64,000 nt of DNA from CAVSJA01 sp963728145 (GTDB lineage: Bacteria; Bacteroidota; Bacteroidia; Chitinophagales; Chitinophagaceae). Under the pieces are notes generated by a model. That model was not told where the DNA came from. It saw only the letters and a list, made by a program, of their open reading frames with translations, and did not search any database. Shown here one piece after another: positions 1 through 7,811 of the stretch. How positions within the stretch are numbered: the first letter of the stretch is position 1; every line of letters starts with the position of its first letter. The stretch spans positions 1 through 64,000 of the forward strand of contig CAVSJA010000002.1 of the NCBI GenBank assembly GCA_963728145.1. Reading direction: 5' to 3'. The translations under genes were made by a program, and so were the position numbers.

Positions 1-303
1 GGGCATCGGCTTGGTGGTTTGGTTATCCACTTGCCGTTGGTGGTGCGGATGAGTTCCGCGGCACCTTGGCAGCGTACGGCTGAAGGACGGCGGCGGGCGC
101 GGCGCGGCTGCTCCGCGAGTCACCTTTGCCCAGCACTGTGGCCGCGACCACATCGCAGCGCCAGATTCATGGTTGATTCCTGCCAACCACCAACCAATTT
201 CTGCCACCGGAATTATTCGCCTGACCTCCCTGTTTAGTCAGTTAGACCGGCACGAAGAAGACCAAACCGGCCGATACAGAAAGACAAAGAAGAAGGCATC
301 AAA
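1..303. other. Leading segment without recognisable gene
   Basis: I see no coding region I can support here. Short open frames exist, but none has a ribosome binding site or a recognisable product. The last 20 bases hold an AG-rich stretch (AAGAAGAAGG) that serves as the ribosome binding site of the next gene. Confidence 0.5.
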
Positions 304-471
304 ATGAAGAAGTTCGGATTTGCTTCGATCGTCGCCAGTGGCCTCGCCGCCGCGGTTCTCGGCCTAGCCGGCCCCGCGCAGGCTGACATCGGTCACTACA
401 ACTGGGTGTACGGGAACCAACCACATGCCACAGTCGGCTCGGCCACCTCGACCGTCGGCAACGGTCGCTGA
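304..471 (+). CDS. Small secreted peptide, mycobacterial type, function unknown
   Basis: Encodes 55 residues. It starts MKKFGFAS and has a classic Sec signal peptide: basic N-terminus, an Ala/Leu/Gly-rich core, then an Ala-x-Ala cleavage site (PAQADI) near residue 28. The predicted mature part is only about 28 residues, rich in Gly, Asn, Thr and His, with no cysteine. An AG-rich ribosome binding site sits 7 to 8 bases upstream, and a strong intrinsic terminator follows 19 bases after the stop, so this is a complete one-gene unit. Short signal-peptide-bearing proteins of this style are common in Mycobacterium; I do not know a function. It is too short for most gene callers. The call as a real gene rests on RBS, signal peptide and terminator together. 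Confidence 0.75.
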   Translation: MKKFGFASIVASGLAAAVLGLAGPAQADIGHYNWVYGNQPHATVGSATSTVGNGR

Positions 472-489
472 CCCACAATCTCGAGCAGG

Positions 490-522
490 AAGGGGCGCCC
501 CGCATAAGGGCGCCCCTTCTTC
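490..522 (+). terminator. Intrinsic terminator after the secreted peptide gene
   Basis: A perfect 11-bp stem, AAGGGGCGCCC (490-500) with GGGCGCCCCTT (508-518), closes a 7-base loop and is followed by CTTC. It lies just after the stop codon of the small secreted peptide gene. Confidence 0.75.
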
Positions 523-662
523 GCATGTATGACGTAGATGGGCTGGACTTGCGTCATGTTGTTCTCGTTGCATCACCCCAACAGTGTTGGCCTAGCACTT
601 GTGCGACCGCCTTTGGGAAGCATCATTGTGGGTGTCACGACGGTGTCACAACTCGCGCACAT

Positions 663-743
663 CACCCGCGAACATGGGCGGTCGCCGACGGTCGAAACAT
701 ACTGGTAGAGCAGCGAATCGAGTACACCCGCGAACATGGGCGG
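663..743. repeat. Pair of 19-bp direct repeats beside a tRNA fragment
   Basis: CACCCGCGAACATGGGCGG occurs at 663-681 and again, identical, at 725-743, a period of 62 bases. Between them, 703-715 reads TGGTAGAGCAGCG, which matches the D-arm of many tRNAs. The arrangement, short direct repeats next to a tRNA 3' end, resembles arm-type integrase sites flanking an attachment core. That role is inference. Confidence 0.55.
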
Positions 744-756
744 ACACGTTGTTGCA

Positions 757-800
757 GCTCATAATCCGTTGGTCGCGGGTTCGAGCCCCGCCCGCCCCAC
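757..800 (+). other. tRNA-Met 3' fragment, probable attachment-site scar
   Basis: These 44 bases read as anticodon loop (CTCATAA, anticodon CAT), variable region, a perfect T-arm (GCGGG, TTCGAGC, CCCGC) and the acceptor 3' strand of an elongator tRNA-Met. The 5' acceptor strand and a paired anticodon stem are missing, so this is not an intact tRNA. Integrases of actinobacterial phages and integrative elements commonly recombine at such 3' halves and leave a copy behind. The sequence CCCACTTAGAA occurs at 796-806 and again at 811-821. Confidence 0.55.
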
Positions 801-819
801 TTAGAACAGGCCCACTTAG

Positions 820-997
820 AAAGCCCAGGTAAACGAGCTATTCTTGCCGCGGGCCGTCACGTGGCCCCGGTCTCGGTGTCACGAGGTGAAACATCCGCTG
901 ATTTCGTACCGGGATCCCGAAGGCAACATCCGCCACGCGCTGCAAGGCGAAGGCGTCCGACGTCGGTGAGGAATGGCTGGACGCGCGACGAAGCTAA
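820..997 (+). pseudogene. Short frameshifted ORF of unknown function
   Basis: After a stop at 817 an open frame reads ...HPLISYRDPEGNIRHALQG and, once an extra C near 958 is ignored, continues DVGEEWLDARRS to a TAA at 995. The two halves join smoothly, which suggests one real coding stretch of about 40 to 58 residues with a single inserted base. GTG at 886 is the best internal start; no strong ribosome binding site is visible. I do not recognise the family. It could be a C-terminal remnant left by the recombination that made the neighbouring attachment scar. The overlapping Lys/Arg-rich frames downstream (to 1070) are not convincing. Confidence 0.3.
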
Positions 998-1256
998 TCG
1001 CTCACCGCAGTCGAGGCCAAAGAAGCAGGCGCGTCCGAAGAAGCAGACGCGACCGCGCAAGGCGAAATAAACCCGGTGGCGGTCCGGCGCACACCCGCTC
1101 ATACGGTGTGCGGGTACGGGTGGTATCTCCTCCCGGGGCCACCCGGCGTCGGGCCGGCCCAGGCGACGAAAACACCCAGGGTAGCGGGCCGATTGCTATC
1201 CGGCGGAGACAATCCGGCGTAGCATTCGCTGTATCAGCGCAGGCTAGGAGTGTGTT

Positions 1257-1529
1257 GTGACGACTATCCTGATACTTGTTGGCATCGCGATCGCCGCGGG
1301 AGTGATCTGGCTGGTGGTGCGGTCCGTGATGCGGAACGAAGAACGGGCTTCAAGTCAACTGGTCGAACGTCGACGTGAAGAGTGGCGCGCCGGGGGGTGC
1401 GTGGGGCCGGAGCCGGGCAAGTATCGGGGCCCCGAGCGCAGCGACTGGCGAGGCTGGATCGTAGGCGGAGGCCCTGGCATGGGCGGATGGAGGCTGCGGC
1501 GGAGGAAGCTGCGGCGGCGAGGAGGCTGA
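1257..1529 (+). CDS. Small single-pass membrane protein, function unknown
   Basis: Starts at GTG 1257 with AGGAG about 6 bases upstream. Residues 3 to 22 form one hydrophobic helix (TTILILVGIAIAAGVIWLVV), followed by an Arg/Glu-rich cytosolic-looking stretch and a Gly/Arg tail. In the next frame the tail would read as a Gly/Cys-rich run (GGCGGGSCGG), the usual end for small actinobacterial membrane proteins of this sort, so a frameshift near 1480 is possible and the true C-terminus is uncertain. I recognise no domain. It stands alone between the attachment scar and the IS21 element. Confidence 0.5.
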   Translation: MTTILILVGIAIAAGVIWLVVRSVMRNEERASSQLVERRREEWRAGGCVGPEPGKYRGPERSDWRGWIVGGGPGMGGWRLRRRKLRRRGG

Positions 1530-1775
1530 CTCAGGCACCAACCGCCCCGGCAGCAATCATGCCCACCGCCATTCCCCGCAGGCACCTCCACACCGTTTTC
1601 GGGTTGGCCTTCGCCGCCGCCTCACACCGCCAGCACGGGCAGGCGCGAACGTGTCGCGCCCGGTCGGCATACCACGCTGTGACGGCGTCGCGGCTGACCG
1701 GTCGCCAACCGGCCACATTTCGGTGAACGGTGATAAACCGCCACAAACGCGTCGGAGCTGTCTCCGGAGCAGAGA

Positions 1776-1805
1776 GGCCGCAGGTTCGAAGCCTGCCGGG
1801 GCCAC
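1776..1805 (+). other. tRNA-like T-arm and acceptor end
   Basis: GCAGG-TTCGAAG-CCTGC (1780-1796) is a perfect T-arm, followed by CGGGGCCAC, which looks like an acceptor 3' strand. Upstream bases (GGAGCTGTCTCC) can fold but do not give a normal anticodon arm, and no matching 5' acceptor strand is seen. It is either a degenerate tRNA or a 3' fragment left by integration. It lies 44 bases before the IS21 terminal repeats. Confidence 0.35.
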
Positions 1806-1848
1806 TCGCAAAAAAAGCTCTGACGTCCGTGTCCGTGGCCATGAAAAA

Positions 1849-1905
1849 GTCCCCACTGGTGGCCAAGTGGAGGTCCCCACTGGTGGCCAGATAAAAGTCC
1901 CCACC
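1849..1905 (+). repeat. Left-end iterated repeats of the IS21 element
   Basis: GTCCCCACTGGTGGCCA occurs at 1849-1865 and identically at 1873-1889, with a third partial copy (AAAAGTCCCCACC) at 1893-1905. IS21-family elements carry such multiple transposase-binding repeats inside their ends. No matching inverted copies are found after istB, so the right end is absent. Confidence 0.7.
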
Positions 1906-1993
1906 CCGTGTTCGTCGTGTCGATCAGGAACTGCGGGCCCCGGTGGTGACGGTGAAGGTGCCAACCACTCATCGCCACCACCGGGGAGTTCCA

Positions 1994-3509
1994 TTGAAGT
2001 CTGCGAGGGACCGCATGGACATCATTTCTGCCTATCAACAAGTCGGGTCGTACCGAGGCGCCGCCGAGCTGTGCGGCACCACCCACAAGACCGTCAAACG
2101 GGTCGTCGAGAAGTTCGAGGCCGGCGGAGCCGCCGCCGCCGCGGGTCGAGCGGGTCGCACAATTACGATGCGGTGACCGAGCTGGTCGCCGAACGGGTCG
2201 AGAAGTCCGCAGGGTCGGATGTCGGCCAAGCGGATGCTGCCGATCGCCCGTGCCGCCGGCTACGAGGGGTCGGCACGTAACTTCCGCCGCCTGGTCGCCG
2301 AGCGAAAGTGTTGTGGCGCAACGAGCATCACCGCGGCCGCCGCCCGGCGGTGTGGTCACCGGGTGAGTATCTGGTGATCGACTGGGCCCAAGCCGCACCG
2401 GGGTTGTTCCTGTTCTGCGCGGTGCTGGCGTTCTCCCGGTGGCGGTTCGTGCGCGTTCGCCACCGACCAGAGGGCGTCGACCACGCTGGCGTTGATCGCC
2501 GAGGCGTTCGCCGCGATCGGCGGTGTCCCGGCCCGGGTGCTGGCCGACCGGATGGCCTGCCTCAAGGGCGGGGTGGTCGCCAACGTGGTGGTCCCGACCC
2601 CGGACTACGTCCGGTTGGCCGGCCATTACGGGTTCGCCCCGGATTTCTGCCACGCCGCCGATCCCGCAGTCGAAGGGCATCGTGGAGAACCTGTGCGGCT
2701 ACGCCCAACGCGACCTGGCGGTCCCGCTGCTGACCGAGGCCGCCATCGCCGGCACGACGGTGGATCTGCGGGCCGCCAACACCGCGGCCGCGGCGTGGTG
2801 CGCCGAGGTCAACGCCGCGGTGCATTCGGAGATCTGCGCGGTGCCCGACGAGCGGCTGGCGATCGAACGGGAGCTGCTGCGACCGCTGCCGTCGCTGCGC
2901 CTGCAGATCGGGGCGCCGTCGGTGCTGCGCAAGGTCGACCGGCTGTCGTGTGTCCGGTACGCCTCGGCCCGCTACTCGGTGCCCACCCGGCTGATCGGCA
3001 CCACCGTGGCGGTCGTCGTCGATCACGGCGCGGTCTGCATCGTCGAGCCCGCCACCGGGATGATCGTGGCCGAACACGAACTCGGCGCCCCGGGCAGCGC
3101 CTCGATCCTCGACGACCACTACGACGGACCACGACCGGCACCCAGACCGCGGGCCACGACCGAAAACCGACGTCGAGACAGCAGTTCTGCGCCCTCGGCG
3201 AGGACGCCGAAGCGTTCCTGGTCGGGGCCGCCGCGATCGGCAACACCCGGCTGGGCTCGGAGTTGGAGATCCTGCTCGGCCTTGGGCGCCGCCCACGGTG
3301 AGCAGGCGTTGGTGGCCGCGCTGCGCCGGGCGGTGGCGTTCCGACGGTTCCGCGCCGCCGACGTGCGCTCCATCCTGGCCGCCGGCGCCGGAACACCACA
3401 ACCCCGCCCGGCCGGGGATGCGTTGATCCTGGACCTGCCGATCGCCCCGACCCGCTCGCTGGACGCCTACAAGATCACCCCGGCCGCCGACGGCGGGGTG
3501 ACGTCATGA
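1994..3509 (+). pseudogene. istA: IS21-family transposase IstA, frameshifted
   Basis: IstA is the DDE transposase that cuts and joins IS21 ends together with its ATPase helper IstB. Pieced together from three frames it gives about 500 residues. They comprise an N-terminal helix-turn-helix (YRGAAELCGTTHKTVKRV), then a DDE core with VIDWAQA (first Asp), VLADRMACLKGG (second Asp) and QSKGIVENLCGY (Glu). A C-terminal beta-barrel-like end follows. At least five frameshifts lie near 2150, 2215, 2307, 2455 and 2660. Most look like single-base insertions placed between codons, so sequencing or assembly error is as likely as true decay. TTG at 1994 begins MKSARDRMDIISAYQQ, the usual start. The stop (TGA 3507-3509) overlaps the istB ATG, typical IS21 coupling. 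The protein resembles mycobacterial IS21 members. Confidence 0.85.
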
Positions 3510-4257
3510 CGACCACCACCGACGAAGACCACCAAACCTGTTGCACCGCCCTCGGTTCCGCAGCTGGCGGCCGATCTGGATGCCGGGTTGCGCCGGCTCA
3601 AGCTCGCCGCGATCCGCCGCACCGCACCCGAGGTCCTGCTGACCGCCAAGACCCAACGCTGGACCCCCGAGGAAGTGCTGCGCACCCTGGTCGAAACCGA
3701 ACTGGCCGCCCGGGATGCCTCCAACATCGTCAACCGGCTCAAGGCCGCCGGCGTTCCCGGTCACCAAGACGTTGGACTCCTTCGACGTGGCCGCCTCCTC
3801 GATCCAACCCAAGGTGTTCGACTACCTGTCGAGTCTGGAATGGGTTCGCGCACAACAGAACCTGGCGATCATCGGGCCCGCCGGGACCGGCAAGTCCCAC
3901 ACCCTCATCGGCCTGCGGGATCGCCGCGATCCACGCCGGGCACAAGGTCCGCTACTTCACCGCCGCCGACCTCATCGAAACGCTCTACCGCGGCCTGGCC
4001 GACAACACCGTCGGCAAGATCATCGAATCCCTGCTGCGCGTCGACCTGATCATCCTCGACGAACTCGGCTTCGCCCCACTCGACGACACCGGCACCCAGC
4101 TGCTGTTCCGGCTCGTCGCCGGCGCCTACGAACGCCGATCCCTGGCCATCGGCTCGCACTGGCCCTTCGAACAATGGGGCCGATTCCTACCCGAGCAGAC
4201 CACCGCCGTCAGCATCCTCGACCGGCTCCTGCACCACGCCACCGTCGTCATCACCGA
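3506..4257 (+). pseudogene. istB: IS21 helper ATPase IstB, frameshifted and 3'-truncated
   Basis: IstB is the AAA+ ATPase that loads the IS21 transposase onto target DNA. The fragment shows Walker A (GPAGTGKSHT), Walker B (LIILDELGF) and the following sensor region (AIGSHWPFEQWG). About four frameshifts occur, near 3550, 3765 and 3920 among other places. Up to HHATVVITE the sequence follows IstB. The expected tail (ESYRM-type) is then replaced, with no break in the open frame, by a hydrophobic stretch that is not IstB (see next feature). The last IstB residues and the right end of the element are therefore missing. The abrupt change of homology at a codon boundary points to a join between two DNA molecules. 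Confidence 0.85.
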
Positions 4258-4348
4258 GTTCGCCCGCGCCGGCGTCCCCGTCGCCCTCGCCTGCATGGGC
4301 CTCGCCGCCGCCTGGATCGCGCTGATCGCCAGGGGCATCCCCTGGTGA
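4258..4348 (+). pseudogene. C-terminal tail of a membrane transporter, 5'-truncated
   Basis: The 29 residues after the IstB homology (FARAGVPVALACMGLAAAWI and nine more) form one hydrophobic helix with a short charged end, then TGA at 4346. This is how many multi-pass transporters end, for example SLC13/DASS-type carriers (inference from style only). Nothing upstream belongs to it. It marks the first bases of the alphaproteobacterial block, and the gene's body has been lost at the join near 4257. Confidence 0.45.
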
Positions 4349-4442
4349 CCCCGCCGCTCGCTTCCAGGAGACCGGAGAGTAACTCACCGGCTGCGGGCCC
4401 TATAGGCTGCTCGAAGCCTGGCCAACGCTCTCGGGGAACGAG

Positions 4443-6027
4443 ATGGTGACGCGGACGACGCTGCTTCTCTCCGCCGTGCTGGCTCTCGCCGCCGGTCCTG
4501 GGGACGCGCAGTCGGTGCTGAGCAAGGCGGTGCGCACGAGCGAGAGCCTGGAGCCGGCGCTGGTCGCATCCCGACCAGGCGGCGGCCGCGCAGGCGAAGC
4601 TCGACGCGCTCTTCGCCGAGACCGGCAGGCGGCCGAACATCGTCTGGCTCGTCGTCGACGACATGGGCTACGGCGACCCCGGCGCCTTCGGCGGCGGCGC
4701 GGCGGTCGGGGCGGCGACGCCGAACATGGACCGGCTGGCGCGCGAGGGGCTGAAGCTGACCTCGACCTATTCGCAGGCGACCTGCACGCCGACCCGGTCG
4801 GCGATCCTGACCGGACGGCTGCCGGTCAGGACCGGGCTGACCCGGCCGATCCTCGCCGGCGACAAGATCACGAAGAACCCCTGGGCGGACGAGATCTCGC
4901 TGCCGGCGCTGCTCGGCGAAGCCGGCTACGCCACGGTGCTGTCGGGCAAGTGGCACGTCGGCGAGGCGGAGGGCATGCGGCCGCACGACATCGGCTTCGA
5001 CGAGTTCTACGGCTTCTACGAGGCCGAGAAGGAGATCAGCCAGGGCGTCGACAAGCGACGCTATCCCGACCTGGTGCTGAACCCCGAACGGCTGGAGATG
5101 CTGCGCAGGACCGGGTCGAGCAACGCGCTCGTCCACGGCTTCAAGGGCGGCGAGACCACCGACGTCGAGGTCATCGACAGCATCGAGGAGATGGCCGAGG
5201 GCGACCGGATGCTGAAGGAGTTCACGCTCTCGAAGATCCCGGAGCTGGCGGCGGGCGGCAAGCCGTTCTTCCTCGAGCACGCCTTCATGAAGGTGCACGC
5301 CGACAACTTCGCCTCGAAGGCGTTCGAGGGCAGGAGCGCCTCGAAATATCCCTACAAGGACGACGTGGTGGAGGTCGACGCCTACGTCGGCGAGATCGTC
5401 GATGCGCTCGACGAGGCGGGCGTGCTCGACAACACCTTCGTCTTCGTCACCTCCGACAACGGCCCGCAGCTCGATAGCTGGCCGGACGCGGGCTACACGC
5501 CCTTCCGCGGCGCCAAGGGCTCGGCCTGGGAGGGCGGCGTGCGCGTCCCCGGCATCGCCTACTGGCGCGGGATGATCGAGCCCGGCCGCGAGAGCGACGA
5601 GCTCTTCGACCTGATGGATCTCTTCAACACCTCGCTGCACCTCGCCGGCATCGAGGACCGGCTGCCGACCGACCGCTACATCGACGGCATCGACCAGACC
5701 TCGTTCCTGCTCGCCGACGACGGCCGGTCGAACCGCGAGAAGGTCTACATCTGGAACGAGGCCGACCTGATGGCGATGCGGATGTACGAGTACAAGATCC
5801 ACGTGAAGGTGGTGGAGAGCCACGCCCAGTGGCTCGACATCGACATGACGACGGTGTCGGACGTCGGCCTCGCGCCCTGGCTCTTCAACCTCTACATCGA
5901 CCCGAAGGAGCAGTATCCGGTCGGCCACCGGATGAACGCCTTCCTCGCCTCGATGGCGGCCGAGATGAGGGCGCACGCGGGGACTTTCAGGAAGTACCCG
6001 CCGAAGGACATCGGTCTGGGACAATAG
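4443..6027 (+). CDS. Secreted sulfatase (arylsulfatase family)
   Basis: Hydrolyses sulfate esters. The active-site Cys becomes formylglycine. The sequence shows a signal peptide (MVTRTTLLLSAVLALAAGP), the metal-binding start VVDDMGYGDPG, the signature CTPTRSAILTGR (Cys to be modified), KWHVGE, and TSDNGPQ for the second metal site. These are the standard order and spacing of family S1 sulfatases, at about 525 residues. The N-terminal 40 residues are in another frame: one indel near 4568-4575 separates the signal peptide from the body. The mature enzyme is expected in the periplasm. GGGGAACGAG precedes the ATG. The anaerobic-type maturase is not in the window. The natural substrate cannot be told from sequence. 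Confidence 0.88.
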
Positions 6028-6071
6028 AGCCACGCTCAGGAGTCGATGTCCGGTCAGGCTGTCGCGCCGTG

Positions 6072-6200
6072 TCAGGTCTCCCGGGCAGCCCTGACCAGCT
6101 GCACGTGCAGGTCCTGCATCTGCCCGGCCCGGTCGGCGACCGCGCCGAGGTCGGTGAGCGCGGCGTAGAGGACGAGGAGCCTGAGCAGGGTGATCATCAT
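6072..6200 (-). CDS. Possible small hydrophobic protein downstream of aroQ
   Basis: A 42-residue frame starts MMITLLRLLVLYAALTDLGA and continues with a short amphipathic stretch. GAAGGG lies just upstream of the ATG, and it begins 43 bases after the aroQ stop on the same strand, so it could be cotranscribed. A perfect 8-bp hairpin (6187-6206) overlaps its start and may instead be the aroQ terminator. I do not recognise it. Confidence 0.35.
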   Translation of the reverse strand: MMITLLRLLVLYAALTDLGAVADRAGQMQDLHVQLVRAARET

Positions 6201-6243
6201 CACCCTTCGTCGTCCCGGAGCCGGCGCGGTTCATTCGGGGCGG

Positions 6244-6686
6244 CTACGCCCCGACGAGCACCGCCACCCGCCGCAGCGCCAGCTGGTAGCCCTGGGTCCC
6301 GCAGCCGACCACGATCCCGTCCGCCCGGAGCGAGACGTAGGAGTGGTGCCGGAAGCTCTCGCGCTTGTGCACGTTCGAGATGTGCACCTCGATCACCGGC
6401 CCCTCGAAGGCGTTGAGCGCATCGAGGATCGCCACCGAGGTATGCGTGAACGCCCCCGGGTTGATCACGATCGCCGACGCGCCCCGCGCGCCCCTCGTGG
6501 ATCCAGTCGACGATCTGCCCCTCCCAGTTCGACTGCAGGAAGCGCACCTCGAGCCCGAGCTCCGCCGCCAGCGCCCGCGCAGTCGCGCTCGACGTCGGCG
6601 AGCGTCTCGCGCCCGTAGACCTCCGGCTGGCGCTGCCCGAGCAGGTTCAGGTTCGGGCCGTTCAGGATCAGCACGGGCTTCGGCAT
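6244..6686 (-). CDS. aroQ: 3-dehydroquinate dehydratase, type II
   Basis: Catalyses the third step of the shikimate pathway, 3-dehydroquinate to 3-dehydroshikimate, as a cytosolic dodecamer. The start MPKPVLILNGPNLNLLGQRQ (Asn/Tyr loop with the catalytic Tyr in EVYGRE) is diagnostic. INPGAFTHTSVAI, VIEVHISNVHKRE (catalytic His) and the end GTQGYQLALRR complete the 147-residue family pattern. Two frameshifts lie near 6490 and 6580, so the middle reads in another frame (FLQSNWEGQIVDWIHE). Transcribed divergently from the aldolase gene, with 74 bases between starts. Confidence 0.93.
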
Positions 6687-6760
6687 GGGCTCCCTCTTGC
6701 GGCTGCGGCCGGTCCCGGGCTCTATACCCGCACGAGACCCGCCCGCAAGCCGAGGACGCC

Positions 6761-7525
6761 ATGGACCTGCCCCGCAACCGCTTCAAGGCCGCCCTCGCCG
6801 AGGGCCGCCCGCAGATCGGCCTCTGGGTCTCGCTGATCGACGGCTTCGCCGCCGAGGCGGTCGCCGGCGCCGGCTTCGACTGGCTGCTGCTCGACACCGA
6901 GCATTCGCCCGGCCACGAGCTCAGCGTCCTCGCCCAGCTCCAGGCCCTCGCGCCCTATCCGCTGACCCCGATCGTCCGCCCGAAGGTCAACGACACCGCG
7001 CTGATCAAGCGCTTCCTCGACATCGGCGCGCAGACGCTGCTCATCCCCTACGTCCAGTCCGCCGCCGAGGCCGAGGCCGCCGTCGCCGCCATGCGCTACC
7101 CGCCGCGCGGCGTGCGCGGCATCTCGACGCTGACCCGCGCCACCGGCTACGGCCGCATCCCCGACTACCTCGCCCGCGCCGAGGAGGAGCTCTGCCTGAT
7201 CGTCCAGATCGAGACCCGCGCCGGCCTCGACGCCCTCGAGGCGATCGCCGCCGTCGACGGCGTCGACGGCCTCTTCATCGGCCCCTCCGACCTCTCGGCC
7301 AGCCTCGGCCACCTCGGCGACCCCGGCCACCCCGAGGTCGTCGCCGCGATCGAGGACGCCATCGCCCGCATCCGCGCCGCCGGCAAGCCCGCCGGCTTCC
7401 TCACGCTCGACCCGGCGACGACCCGCCGCGCCATCGCGCTCGGCACCACCTTCACCGCCGTCGGCACCGACCTCGCCCTCCTCGCCCGCGGCGCCGACGC
7501 CCTCTGCGCCGAGTACCGCTCCTGA
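6761..7525 (+). CDS. HpcH/HpaI family class II aldolase
   Basis: A metal-dependent pyruvate/2-keto acid aldolase (4-hydroxy-2-oxoheptanedioate or 2-keto-3-deoxy-L-rhamnonate type). The 254-residue frame is intact. It shows GLWVSLIDGFAAE at the start, WLLLDTEHSPG, PIVRPKVND, and IVQIETRAGLDALEAI with the metal-binding Glu. GLFIGPSDLSASLG follows with the metal-binding Asp and phosphate-loop Ser. This is full family length. Start ATG 6761 follows GCCGAGGACGCC. It stands alone, divergent from aroQ, so the physiological substrate is not indicated. One of the few frameshift-free genes in this block. Confidence 0.9.
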   Translation: MDLPRNRFKAALAEGRPQIGLWVSLIDGFAAEAVAGAGFDWLLLDTEHSPGHELSVLAQLQALAPYPLTPIVRPKVNDTALIKRFLDIGAQTLLIPYVQSAAEAEAAVAAMRYPPRGVRGISTLTRATGYGRIPDYLARAEEELCLIVQIETRAGLDALEAIAAVDGVDGLFIGPSDLSASLGHLGDPGHPEVVAAIEDAIARIRAAGKPAGFLTLDPATTRRAIALGTTFTAVGTDLALLARGADALCAEYRS

Positions 7526-7599
7526 CCCGGCCCTCGGGCGTCGTGCGCCTTCGGACATCGCGCAGCTTGACCGTTGCATAGGCCGGTATGACCGACAGC

Positions 7600-7760
7600 C
7601 CGCTCACCAAGAGCTACAGACTCTGACGCCGGGTGCAACCTCTTTGCCTTCGAGTGGGGCCGTAGGTCTGTGCGGCGGCTGGTATCCCCCAGGTGATCAG
7701 AGGCGTCGCGGCCACTGTAAGACCGAGTGCGAGCGTGGATCTGCGATCGACGGCTTCCAT
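7600..7760 (-). pseudogene. N-terminal fragment of a signal-peptide protein, cut at a join
   Basis: The minus strand reads MEAVDRRSTLALGLTVAATP, a Sec/Tat-like leader ending AAAQTYGP. After one frame change it continues LEGKEVAPGVRV and then stops at once. GGGGGAGG lies just upstream of ATG 7760. The mature protein is missing. Leaders of this kind precede small cupin-like periplasmic proteins (inference). On the plus strand a frame beginning at ATG 7588 (MTDSPLTKSYRL) ends after 12 codons at the same place. Two gene starts that face each other and both die near 7600-7625 suggest a breakpoint there. Confidence 0.4.
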
Positions 7761-7811
7761 GGCCTCCCCCATAAGAAAACTATCAGTCCGTAAGGCATAG
7801 GCCAGCCGGCT

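Noticed and set aside
703..800. A complete tRNA-Met gene with an insertion
   Set aside because: A D-arm-like 13-mer is present, but the 5' acceptor strand and a paired anticodon stem are absent; only the 3' half is convincing.
2035..3401. Long antisense frames across istA
   Set aside because: They mirror the transposase in the opposite strand and carry no motifs.
4384..6234. 616-codon open frame on the minus strand opposite the sulfatase
   Set aside because: It is antisense to a clear sulfatase, rich in Arg/Gly/Ala as expected from reading GC3-rich DNA backwards, and has no motif.
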